Shown here: piece after piece, positions 45,358-51,516 of the stretch
How positions within the stretch are numbered: the stretch's first letter is position 1
Layout: every line of letters starts with the position of its first letter
NCBI RefSeq assembly: GCF_017696075.1
Contig: NZ_JAAORI010000004.1
Coordinates: forward strand, 291,647-355,646
Origin: Prochlorococcus marinus XMU1411
GTDB lineage: Bacteria > Cyanobacteriota > Cyanobacteriia > PCC-6307 > Cyanobiaceae
Direction: 5' to 3'
DNA: 64,000 bases
Notes under the pieces: generated by a model
The model's input: only the letters and a program-made list of their open reading frames with translations
Databases searched by the model: none
What the model was told of the DNA's origin: nothing
Translations under genes and position numbers: made by a program

Positions 45358-45585
45358 GATTGACAGTCGATCTAACCTCGACCCTACTTTTTTAGATAAA
45401 GTACCTATATTTTCTTATTGATTTAAAAGTTATTATTTTTGCAAATAACAGGATTAAAAAAATGATGAAACTTGCAATCATTTTCTTACCAATTGTCTTT
45501 GCACTTATATGGGCTTTGTTTATTGGGTTAAGAATAAATAAAGTAGAAAATAGAGATGGAAAGAGAAAATTAATTAATTATTAAA
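45358..45585 (+). repeat. Duplicated cassette (copy A of two)
   Basis: About 228 bp starting at GATTGACAGTCGATCTAACC (element R2) and ending after the small gene. It matches 54108-54335 with roughly four substitutions. It directly follows E0. Confidence 0.85.
45462..45584 (+). CDS. 40-aa membrane protein (cassette copy A)
   Basis: MMKLAIIFLPIVFALIWALF then GLRINKVENRDGKRKLINY: one helix and basic tail. The other copy at 54212 differs by one residue (Ile to Val in the tail). A 100-nt leader separates it from element R2. Confidence 0.65.
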   Translation: MMKLAIIFLPIVFALIWALFIGLRINKVENRDGKRKLINY

Positions 45586-45692
45586 AATAAGATTTAAATA
45601 TAGAAGTCTTCTTCCATCCTTCCTCTTTCTTGCATTTTTTTTATATCTTCGTAAGTATGCGTATATAGGCTTTCACATAGGGGTTAACGATA

Positions 45693-45959
45693 ATGAAAAT
45701 TCCAATCAAAATGATGAAAGAAATTAGAGAAAGTGGGTACGATAAAAAGCTTGTATATACCTACATAAAAGAGCTATTAGACAGCGATAAAGAAATTCAA
45801 GAAAATAACAACCTAGAGCTTATAGACAATTACTTATTAGATAAAAATTTACAAGAACCTGCTCCTGAGATGCTTATGGCAGCAGAGCTTTTAGACGATT
45901 ACTTATTAGATAAAAGATTTATGAGAGAACTTGAAGATGAAGAATATGATGCTGCTTAA
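45693..45959 (+). CDS. 88-aa acidic helical protein
   Basis: ATG after AGGGGTTAACGATA. IKMMKEIRESGYDKKLVYTY, then two copies of a short unit (LIDNYLLDKN and LLDDYLLDKR). Very acidic tail (ELEDEEYDAA). Unassigned. Confidence 0.6.
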   Translation: MKIPIKMMKEIRESGYDKKLVYTYIKELLDSDKEIQENNNLELIDNYLLDKNLQEPAPEMLMAAELLDDYLLDKRFMRELEDEEYDAA

Positions 45960-45976
45960 AAATAACTATTAAATAC

Positions 45977-46020
45977 GATTGACAGTCGATCTAACATAGA
46001 GGGATAAAACCATCTTTTTT
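45977..46020 (+). repeat. 17-bp element R3 plus hairpin
   Basis: GATTGACAGTCGATCTAAC then AGAGGGATAAAACCATCTTTTTT ending at ATG 46021; the hairpin is weakened by an A. Distance from TTGACA to ATG is 42 nt, as in R5. Confidence 0.75.
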
Positions 46021-46281
46021 ATGAATACCTTAATAGTTTCTACTTTTGATTGTTCTTTTGAAGATTTTGATAAATTTGTAGCCGATTTCCATGAAAAGGA
46101 GGGACATAAATATGTCGAAGAATATGAACTCATCAAGGTAAATGACCATAAAAGTCACTTGATACTTAAAGTCAAAGATTTAGAAGGATTTGCTGCTGCT
46201 ACAAGTACTCCAGAGATGAAAGAGTGGGATAAAGAAAATGGTTATAAAGACATTTGTTATTCACTAACTCCAGTTGAATAA
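46021..46281 (+). CDS. DUF3764 family protein
   Basis: 86 aa: TLIVSTFDCSFEDFDKFVAD, FHEKEGHKYVEEYELIKVND and EMKEWDKENGYKDICYSLTP, a ferredoxin-like/dabb-type small fold known as DUF3764 in marine picocyanobacteria. Immediately preceded by R3 with no ribosome-binding site. Followed by ATTGAAACGCTTACTA, also found after the stop of the 53114 gene. Confidence 0.75.
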   Translation: MNTLIVSTFDCSFEDFDKFVADFHEKEGHKYVEEYELIKVNDHKSHLILKVKDLEGFAAATSTPEMKEWDKENGYKDICYSLTPVE

Positions 46282-46339
46282 ATTGAAACGCTTACTAAGA
46301 TATGATGTGGTCAGATGATTAAAGATTTAATTAATCATG

Positions 46340-46701
46340 ATTAAATCAATCTTAAGGATTCATGCAAAATATTCGAGACCGATTACTTTGTCTATACGAC
46401 AGTTCTGGTGATCGACTCGACCAAGGTTGACCAATTAGATCTTCACTAACCAATGGTCTGCAACACCAAGGTAAATTAACTTTTCTAACCTTTACGGAAA
46501 GTAAGTTAAGTGATCAGAAATTAAACTTTCGGGATTAATTCTGAACTATCTTAAAAATTAAGTCGTTTGTAAAGCATGAAGAAGTGAGTAATCACTTTTA
46601 CTTACAAAACTAATTTCTAGGAAATTCTTAATCTGATTATCAAATAGATCTCCTTTCTGTCGTCACCATTTAAAAAAAGACCTGTAACAGGGTCTTTTTT
46701 T
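46340..46701 (+). ncRNA. Candidate long structured RNA with in-frame interrupted ORF
   Basis: This 360-bp stretch has higher GC than its surroundings and several stems: GACCA/TGGTC (near 46428-46461), TTAACTT/AAGTTAA with inner CTTTACGGAAAG (near 46476-46510), and TTTGTAA/TTACAAA enclosing AGTGAGTAATCACT (near 46565-46610). It ends in a strong terminator. It also starts a reading frame behind AAGGATTC: MQNIRDRLLCLYDSSGDRLD, TGA at 46428, then 35 further sense codons to TAA 46538. RNA or broken gene; both kept open. Confidence 0.4.
46672..46701. terminator. Bidirectional intrinsic terminator
   Basis: A7 GACCTGTAACAGGGTC T7 (46672-46701): a stem with one bulge flanked by long A and T tracts. 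Confidence 0.8.
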
Positions 46702-46752
46702 ATGTCTTAAATTTTATTGATTTACTGTTAATCCACAAATAACTAAATATTT

Positions 46753-46884
46753 TTATCTCACTCTTTCACGATCAGTTAATGCTTTTTCAAAAGTAGAAAA
46801 GAAAGTACAAATGCTATTCAATGCAACCAACAAAAGAACTACTGATCTTCCATGTTGATTTAATTGAAGTGTTCTTTGAGTCAT
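46753..46884 (-). CDS. 43-aa membrane peptide
   Basis: ATG-started, 4 nt after the upstream stop. MTQRTLQLNQHGRSVVLLLV continues ALNSICTFFSTFEKAL and a charged end. Likely co-translated with the 46889 gene. Confidence 0.5.
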   Translation of the reverse strand: MTQRTLQLNQHGRSVVLLLVALNSICTFFSTFEKALTDRERVR

Positions 46885-46888
46885 ACTC

Positions 46889-47071
46889 TTAATAATCTTC
46901 GTTGTAATCGGATGGACTACCAGTTAAAGAACAAACAACTGATTCCTCTTTTTTCATTTCTTTTATTTCCATTATTGGTCTGCCCATTTTCTTAAGAACA
47001 TTTATATCTTCTTTAGTCTGACAGCGAGCAATTATGTTTCCTTTTTGATCAAAGCAACTGTAGTAAGTCAT
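46889..47071 (-). CDS. 60-aa small protein
   Basis: MTYYSCFDQKGNIIARCQTK, then EDINVLKKMGRPIMEIKEMK and VVCSLTGSPSDYNEDY. Contains three Cys. Its leader carries the 46-nt two-stem element (47096-47141). Confidence 0.6.
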   Translation of the reverse strand: MTYYSCFDQKGNIIARCQTKEDINVLKKMGRPIMEIKEMKKEESVVCSLTGSPSDYNEDY

Positions 47072-47095
47072 TTTATTAAATGCAATTTAAAGTTT

Positions 47096-47141
47096 ATGGT
47101 TGATTTCAGTTGGAGCAACGCAACCGACTCATGACAACCAT
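47096..47141 (-). ncRNA. Two-stem RNA element, copy A
   Basis: On the minus strand ATGGTTG ... CAACCAT (outer 7 bp) encloses CGGTTG ... CAACTG. Copy B at 51202-51247 has the same length and CAGTTG/CAACTG inside; the G/A change keeps pairing (G-U versus A-U). It lies in the leader of the 46889 gene. Confidence 0.5.
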
Positions 47142-47196
47142 GTTTTTAATCTAAGTCAGCAATAGATTTAAATGGCTAAAAAAAAGATACCTCTTT

Positions 47197-47264
47197 CCGT
47201 ACCAATATGTTCATCAAACCGCACACATTAGATACGCAGTATTTTGTTCAAATCAATTAGAACA
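47197..47264 (+). promoter_or_regulatory. Shared leader motif L2
   Basis: CCGTAC, 6 nt, GTTC, TC and ACCGCACACAT, then TTCAAATCAATTAGAACA (47247-47264). Block order and spacing match L1 upstream of the CP12-like peptide. Confidence 0.55.
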
Positions 47265-47299
47265 AAGAGGTAGTTAAACGAATATACAAAGGAGAATTT

Positions 47300-47437
47300 A
47301 TTAGTGGAGATTTTGAGACTCTTGAAATTAATCAACCAAAAATTAAATATTTAAAACCAGAAGATAATACAGAATGGTTAGACAAATTAATTAATAATAT
47401 TGAGGACATGAAGAACAAGATATCAAAAGAGTCTTAA
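47300..47437 (+). CDS. 45-aa small protein with probable ATT start
   Basis: The frame has no ATG, GTG or TTG near its start, but a strong AAAGGAG lies six bases before ATT 47300. Product: SGDFETLEINQPKIKYLKPE then DNTEWLDKLINNIEDM. The N-terminal part loosely resembles the 42928 product (TFTIQEINLDKK), fitting the shared leader, but the Cys loop is missing. ATT initiation is rare (known for infC). Confidence 0.4.
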   Translation: MSGDFETLEINQPKIKYLKPEDNTEWLDKLINNIEDMKNKISKES

Positions 47438-47571
47438 TAATTTAAGAAAGAAACTTTTTATTTGATTTTTAGTTTGAATGAAAAGCAATTCAAAAAAGAA
47501 TTTGAATTTTGTATTTAAGGTAACCGCTTTTTTGTGAGCAGTATTCAGAATAAAAGTCCGACTATTTTTTT

Positions 47572-47715
47572 ATGCAAAAAAATTTAGATGAAAATTCTTA
47601 TGAAAAAAGAATTGAAAATATAGAAAAAGGAAAATCTTATTTAAAAAGTAATGGATTTTTCAAATCAAAATCTAATCTATTCGAAGACATACAAAGATTT
47701 ATCTATAAAAGGTAA
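47572..47715 (+). CDS. 47-aa basic soluble protein
   Basis: ATG-started: MQKNLDENSYEKRIENIEKG then KSYLKSNGFFKSKSNLFEDI and QRFIYKR. Helical, basic. Unassigned. Confidence 0.5.
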   Translation: MQKNLDENSYEKRIENIEKGKSYLKSNGFFKSKSNLFEDIQRFIYKR

Positions 47716-47833
47716 TTTAAAAAATATTTTTTACTTTTGATTAATTAAATCTCTCCATAAGCAAGCCATCACATAAAAGAAAGAAAGACTTGAAAAGGTT
47801 ATGAGAAAAAAAGAATGGGTCAATTTTCTATAA

Positions 47834-47938
47834 CTAAATTAATCCCAATAATCCTGCAGTAAAACCAACAGCAGCAAAGAATACGAACTCGATTAAATCT
47901 CTTGGTGCAGAGTTCATAAAAAAAGTGATTTGAGTCAT
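47834..47938 (-). CDS. 34-aa membrane peptide
   Basis: MTQITFFMNSAPRDLIEFVF then FAAVGFTAGLLGLI. One helix with G-rich end. Starts 5 bp after the upstream 47943 gene stop, so co-translated. Confidence 0.5.
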   Translation of the reverse strand: MTQITFFMNSAPRDLIEFVFFAAVGFTAGLLGLI

Positions 47939-47942
47939 AATT

Positions 47943-48137
47943 TTATGACTTGAGAGAATCTCTTAAATCAAACTTTTCAGCTTTTTCAATTTGACATTCA
48001 GTATCATCTTCAGCACATTTGATTTCAGCTTTTTTGTTCATGTGGCTACTACAACCGCCTGCTATGACTGGTAAACCGGTCGTAGCTGTAAAACCAGTTA
48101 AACATGCAAAAGCTATATAAGGAAAAAGTCTTTTCAT
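47943..48137 (-). CDS. 64-aa exported Cys peptide
   Basis: A signal-peptide-like start (MKRLFPYIAFACLTGFTATT) precedes VIAGGCSSHMNKKAEIKCAE and DDTECQIEKAEKF. GGC could be a lipobox-like site; three Cys in the mature part. Function unknown. Confidence 0.6.
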   Translation of the reverse strand: MKRLFPYIAFACLTGFTATTGLPVIAGGCSSHMNKKAEIKCAEDDTECQIEKAEKFDLRDSLKS

Positions 48138-48338
48138 TTAATTGTTACTTTATGTAAACTTATTATGTTACATAAAAAGCTCAAGTGTGAGTAGCTGATA
48201 ATTCGCGTGCACCCTATACCAATCATCTAAAGTGATTCAGCAAACCTATGAGTTTTATATTTATCTGAGTATTTTTACTTATATGTTGAGTTGAAGACTT
48301 TAAATAATTAATGTTTGTTTTGGGTTTATATATAAGTC

Positions 48339-48494
48339 ATGGATAAAGAACATTTAATTGATTTAATATCTAACAGCATTATTTCTGAGATTAAAGATCT
48401 CAAAATTAATGAGGAAAAATTGATTGCAAATAATTATTTAAATAATCTGAATTTAAATCAGCTTAGAATAATTTCTAAAGAATTTATTTTGTAA
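48339..48494 (+). CDS. 51-aa protein, paralogue of the 27032 gene
   Basis: MDKEHLIDLISNSIISEIKD and the end LNLNQLRIISKEFIL align with the 27032 product; both have exactly 51 residues. The island thus shares a gene family with the accessory region 21 kb away. Confidence 0.65.
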   Translation: MDKEHLIDLISNSIISEIKDLKINEEKLIANNYLNNLNLNQLRIISKEFIL

Positions 48495-48572
48495 TTTTTA
48501 TTGAATATTTATCTAAATGAATGAGTTTTTCTTTACTATCATTTGAATTTTAATAAGTTAATACCTTTTAAT

Positions 48573-48761
48573 ATGAATGATTCAGAAGAATTTAAACCTA
48601 GCCTTAAACAAATAAATGAGGATATCAGACCTACATGGGAAGATATCAAAAAACAATCAGAAGTTTTAGTTAACAAACTTGGTTGCCCTAGATCATTTGT
48701 AGGAGGGATGCTTCATGCAATAGCAAGCGACTTCTCTGATGTGAAACTTGGGAATAAATGA
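48573..48761 (+). CDS. 62-aa conserved-looking soluble protein
   Basis: ATG 48573 is preferred to TTG 48543. DSEEFKPSLKQINEDIRPTW, EDIKKQSEVLVNKLGCPRSF and VGGMLHAIASDFSDVKLGNK. Its stop overlaps the next ATG (ATGA). Unassigned. Confidence 0.55.
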   Translation: MNDSEEFKPSLKQINEDIRPTWEDIKKQSEVLVNKLGCPRSFVGGMLHAIASDFSDVKLGNK

Positions 48762-48907
48762 AAAACTTATTACTTACACCACTTTTCAAACTATTCAAAA
48801 AAAGCACTTTCCTCTTATCACTAAATCAAAACTCGTGCCCTGTTTTAGATGCTGAAGACATAAAAAAGCAAGAACAGAAAGAAGCTATTGAAAGGTTGTA
48901 CCCGTAA
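48758..48907 (+). CDS. 49-aa protein ending in ERLYP
   Basis: MKNLLLTPLFKLFKKSTFLL then SCPVLDAEDIKKQEQKEAIE and RLYP. The N-terminal amphipathic helix and acidic C-terminus are shared with a frameshifted copy at 54774. Coupled to the upstream gene by an ATGA overlap. Confidence 0.55.
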   Translation: MKNLLLTPLFKLFKKSTFLLSLNQNSCPVLDAEDIKKQEQKEAIERLYP

Positions 48908-48962
48908 ATCAGATCACATATACGATGCAGCACGGTCCTATGCACCCCCATGCCACCCATTA

Positions 48963-49161
48963 CTTTCCTAAATTGTGACTTTGATGGATAATAAATTCAT
49001 ATCTGAAAAAGTTATTCACACTTTATTCAAACCTATATTTTCGCCGAGATCCCATGCCACAACAGGAACCTAACTACTGGCTAATGAAAAGTGAGCGCGT
49101 CTAGCTATTACTGGGATTTCAGGGAATCGTAATTTTTTACTCAAACTTTACTCAAACTTTT
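48963..49161 (+). repeat. EVE-start repeat E1
   Basis: A near-complete copy: CTTTCCTAAAT..., GTTATTCACACTTTATTCAAAC, TTTTCGCCGAGATCCC, then ATG 49054 reading MPQQEPNYWLMKSERV and TAG 49102, then CTGGGATTTC ... and ACTTTACTCAAACTTTT. Confidence 0.85.
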
Positions 49162-49169
49162 AAAGACTA

Positions 49170-49500
49170 AAAAACTAACCGATATTGAGTTCGGTTCGAA
49201 GTAAGAAAACCCTGAAACTATTAATCTCTTTTGATGAATAGTCTTCAAATGACAAAGACACAAAGCACAAAAACTACATTAAGTAGCAAGCTAAGTGTCT
49301 TGGAAGTAATCTGCATTAATTAAAAAGGTTTTTGTACTCGTGTGTAGGAGTGCGGGGTTAACCTTGAAACCGCTAGGCTCAAGTCCTTACGAAAAGGACA
49401 AGTCCTTAGACCACTTATACCGATAAAATATATTCATAACAAGTTTAGGTAACTTGATTAACTAGCCAAAAACTAATGAAAAGGAAGGTAAATTATTTAA
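49170..49500 (+). other. Gene-poor stretch with a GC-rich hairpin
   Basis: Only a 29-codon frame at 49234 is visible. GTCCTT (49383) and AAGGAC (49394) form a stem inside a GC-rich stretch 49340-49420 that is unlike its surroundings and may be a small RNA. It does not fold as a tRNA in my hands. Confidence 0.35.
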
Positions 49501-49511
49501 TAAATTTCTGC

Positions 49512-49820
49512 TTATAATTCTGGCTTCTCTTCTTCAACTGGCTTCTCTTCTTCAACTGGCTTCTCTTCTTCAACTGGCTTCTCTTCTTCAACTGGCTTCT
49601 CTTCTTCAACTGGCTTCTCTTCTTCAACTGGCTTCTCTTCTTCAACTGGCTTCTCTTCTTCAACTGGCTTCTCTTCTTCAACTGGCTTCTCTTCTTCAAC
49701 TGGCTTCTCTTCTTCAACTGGCTTCTCTTCTTCTTCAGAAAATCTTCTTTTTAAAAATTCAGAAATTTTTTGGAAAAGATCCTTTAGGAATTCAAAAATT
49801 TTATACAGAATGTTTTTCAT
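49512..49820 (-). CDS. Repeat protein with eleven KPVEEE units
   Basis: 102 aa. The N-terminus is an amphipathic, Phe/Lys-rich helix (ILYKIFEFLKDLFQKISEFL) that could bind membranes. From about residue 33 there are eleven exact KPVEEE hexapeptides, ending KPEL. The DNA is an 18-bp tandem repeat. The overlapping frame that reads KKRSQL repeats is a shadow. Copy number should vary between strains. Confidence 0.65.
   Translation of the reverse strand: MKNILYKIFEFLKDLFQKISEFLKRRFSEEEEKPVEEEKPVEEEKPVEEEKPVEEEKPVEEEKPVEEEKPVEEEKPVEEEKPVEEEKPVEEEKPVEEEKPEL
49531..49732. repeat. 18-bp tandem repeat array (11 units)
   Basis: Unit CTTCTCTTCTTCAACTGG on the + strand, eleven nearly perfect copies, encoding KPVEEE on the minus strand. 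Confidence 0.9.
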
Positions 49821-49969
49821 AAATAAAATTCCCTATTAGTTTTACGAGATAAAACTTAAACAAAATTAAACACATATTTCTTTTCAAAGCATTCCGAAAA
49901 AATACTTAATTCTTTTTTTAGAAAAAAATATTTTTGAAATTATCTTGGATGTCACATCTAAGAGCTGAA

Positions 49970-50060
49970 TTGCAGTTCAATTTTTGATTTGCTAAAAAGA
50001 TAGAGCGGGCTAAAGTCCAATGCTCCACGAGGATTTAGTCCGCTGCCGAAAGGTGAATCT
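49970..50060 (+). ncRNA. Candidate regulatory hairpin RNA, copy B
   Basis: Same core as copy A: TAGAGCGGGCTAAAG, then CTCCACGAGGATTTAGT (50023-50039) and CCGCT. AGCGGGCTAAA pairs with TTTAGTCCGCT. The 17-mer complements ACTAAATCCTAGTGGAG at 50169-50185 except for one position. Confidence 0.55.
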
Positions 50061-50179
50061 ATCCTAATTAAAGTAACTTTCTGCTAGTTTTGATAAATAT
50101 ATTGATTACTTGATAAATATTTTTTGTATATTACTATTACAAAACTAATAAGGTTATCTAGATTAGTTACTAAATCCTA

Positions 50180-50344
50180 GTGGAGAAAGCTTTAGTTAAC
50201 TTCTTTTACTGGTTACTAATAAAATCAGCTATATCACATTATGGTGAGTCATTGGTTCCAGTAGAAGTTCCATCTAATTCAACCAAACCTTTTTCTCAAT
50301 TTCTAATGGCAGGTATTAAATACTTTAATCAAAAGCTTAGTTAA
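50180..50344 (+). CDS. 54-aa peptide with GTG start, copy B
   Basis: MEKALVNFFYWLLIKSAISH, YGESLVPVEVPSNSTKPFSQ and FLMAGIKYFNQKLS. The first 35 residues match the 40826 product while many codons differ silently, which indicates protein-level conservation. The tail is longer here. A TATATT -10-like box at about 50138 matches copy A. Confidence 0.6.
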   Translation: MEKALVNFFYWLLIKSAISHYGESLVPVEVPSNSTKPFSQFLMAGIKYFNQKLS

Positions 50345-50354
50345 ACTACCTTTT

Positions 50355-50492
50355 TTATTTTAAAACTAGAATTAATACTCCAAAAATTAAAGTAGAGGCA
50401 ACAAATCCAACACCAACTAATCCAGCAATTATTCCAGTATTAAGATAGACCTTTACTTTTGCTAATTCCTTCCCTTCTCCAATAGTCCTCAT
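50355..50492 (-). CDS. 45-aa membrane protein
   Basis: MRTIGEGKELAKVKVYLNTG then a Gly-rich helix (IIAGLVGVGFVASTLIFGVL). Overlaps the 50440 frame by 53 bp in another phase, so both may be translated or only one. Confidence 0.5.
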   Translation of the reverse strand: MRTIGEGKELAKVKVYLNTGIIAGLVGVGFVASTLIFGVLILVLK

Positions 50493-50571
50493 ATTTTAAA
50501 TTTCTTTTTTGATAATCTAATGCGTTCATGTTCTTATCGAGTATGGCAAAAGGAGAATTAGTAAATTTCAT
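50440..50571 (-). CDS. 43-aa truncated relative of the CP12-like peptides
   Basis: ATG after AGAGGTGTTATGCC. MKFTNSPFAILDKNMNALDY, QKRNLKYEDYWRREG then a diverged basic tail. KYEDYWRRE parallels LFEDYWKREC of the 50883 product, but the Cys loop is lost where the frame overlaps the next gene. Possibly decayed. Confidence 0.4.
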   Translation of the reverse strand: MKFTNSPFAILDKNMNALDYQKRNLKYEDYWRREGISKSKGLS

Positions 50572-50629
50572 GGCATAACACCTCTAAAAAAAATAGTTTA
50601 TTGAATATTTAATAGATATGAGATTTTAT

Positions 50630-50732
50630 TTATCTCAAGTAACTAGATCCTCTATAAGTAAGCTTTATTGTTTTCTCTTCTTGGCTCTTGCAATATACGA
50701 AAGATTTGCCGTTAAAATACATGTTTACCATT
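50630..50732 (-). pseudogene. Frameshifted DUF4278-like peptide, copy B
   Basis: Begins ATG 50732 with the same MVNMYFNGKSF as copy A, but one extra T in a run (near 50700) shifts the frame; the rest (KLTYRG ... YLR) is intact in the other phase. The leader, promoter and riboswitch-like part remain well kept. Confidence 0.65.
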
Positions 50733-50737
50733 ATGCA

Positions 50738-50830
50738 GCTCCTGGTCTTGATCAAGTCCCCGTCCTATGGCTTGATTCGTACTGCGGTCTATCTAATAGT
50801 AGATCGGACGATTTGGTAGCATTTACTACA
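50738..50830 (-). ncRNA. Downstream-peptide-type riboswitch candidate, copy B
   Basis: Keeps AATCGTCCGATCTAC, TAGATAGACCGCAGTACGA and AAGCCATAGGACGGGGACTT from copy A. The flanking pair changes from CTCAAG/CTTGAG to ATCAAG/CTTGAT, a compensatory change that supports the stem. Confidence 0.6.
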
Positions 50831-50836
50831 CTTTAT

Positions 50837-50865
50837 TTATAGAGTATTTATACTCAGTTGTCAAC
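50837..50865 (-). promoter_or_regulatory. Promoter of copy B leader
   Basis: TTGACA (50865-50860), 17 nt, TATAAA (50842-50837), identical layout to copy A. Confidence 0.7.
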
Positions 50866-50882
50866 CCTTAAGATTAAAATTC

Positions 50883-51065
50883 TCAGTCGCAATAGACTAA
50901 ACAATGCTGATTAGTTGGATGTTCTCTACATTCCCTCTTCCAATAGTCTTCAAATAAATGGTTATCTCTATCAAGATTTCTTGTTATTTCTTCCATTCTG
51001 TTTCCAGCATAATTAAATGCTTTTAGGTATCTTGGAAGGATTGTGAATTGATTGAATAGTTTCAT
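50883..51065 (-). CDS. 60-aa peptide with CP12-like C-terminal loop, copy 3
   Basis: ATG after CTAGGAGGTCTAA, an ideal ribosome-binding site. MKLFNQFTILPRYLKAFNYA, then LFEDYWKRECREHPTNQHC and LVYCD. The loop C-R-E-H-P-x4-C-x2-Y is very close to the CP12 C-terminal motif (C-x-E-N-P-x4-C-x2-Y). Leader motif L3 precedes it. Confidence 0.65.
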   Translation of the reverse strand: MKLFNQFTILPRYLKAFNYAGNRMEEITRNLDRDNHLFEDYWKRECREHPTNQHCLVYCD

Positions 51066-51122
51066 TTAGACCTCCTAGATCTATACTTATATTGTCCTCC
51101 TATAGCCTTGAAATTTATAGGT

Positions 51123-51147
51123 CGGTTTGAGGAACTATTAGGTACGG
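51123..51147 (-). promoter_or_regulatory. Shared leader motif L3
   Basis: On the minus strand CCGTAC, 6 nt, GTTC, CTCAAACCG: the same block order as L1 and L2, 58 nt before the ATG at 51065. Confidence 0.5.
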
Positions 51148-51201
51148 GAAGAGGTATATATTTTGAATCAAAAAATACTAAAGCAGTCCTAAAATTAATA
51201 C

Positions 51202-51247
51202 ATGGTTGTCATGAGGCAGTTGCAGGGATACAACTGAAGCCAACCAT
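51202..51247 (+). ncRNA. Two-stem RNA element, copy B
   Basis: ATGGTTG (51202-51208) / CAACCAT (51241-51247) encloses CAGTTG (51217-51222) / CAACTG (51231-51236). Same 46-nt length as copy A. No gene follows within 250 bp here, so it may act as an independent RNA. Confidence 0.5.
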
Positions 51248-51480
51248 AAATTATTAGAGATCAATTTAAGATTTAAAACACACTCATTATTTAAAAAGAA
51301 ATCTTCTCCACTTTAGATAAAACTAAAATAAATCAGGATTTGAAAACAATGTAATCATAGATACCAACAGGTATTTAGCTAATTGATTATATATTTAACA
51401 CACGAGTTAACCCGTTCCAATTTGTTGACTCTGAGGTTTTACCGTTGATTCCTTATCTTCTGAAAGTTGTTCCTTGCAGC

Positions 51481-51514
51481 TTTAGATTAAAAAACGGTCT
51501 TTATTTAATCTAAA
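51481..51514 (+). promoter_or_regulatory. Inverted repeat before the 51517 gene
   Basis: TTTAGATTAAA (51481-51491) and TTTAATCTAAA (51504-51514) form an 11-bp perfect stem ending 2 bp before the ATG; it may end the upstream RNA or hide the start. Confidence 0.5.
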
Positions 51515-51516
51515 CC

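Noticed and set aside
45595..45670. Minus-strand frame ending KKMQERGRMEEDFYI
   Set aside because: No start codon except a late ATG giving 13 residues.
49322..49440. tRNA-like sequence
   Set aside because: Could not form acceptor, D and T arms together; only one solid hairpin is present.
49493..49717. KKRSQL-repeat ORF
   Set aside because: Shadow frame of the same 18-bp array; the KPVEEE frame has a proper N-terminus and start.
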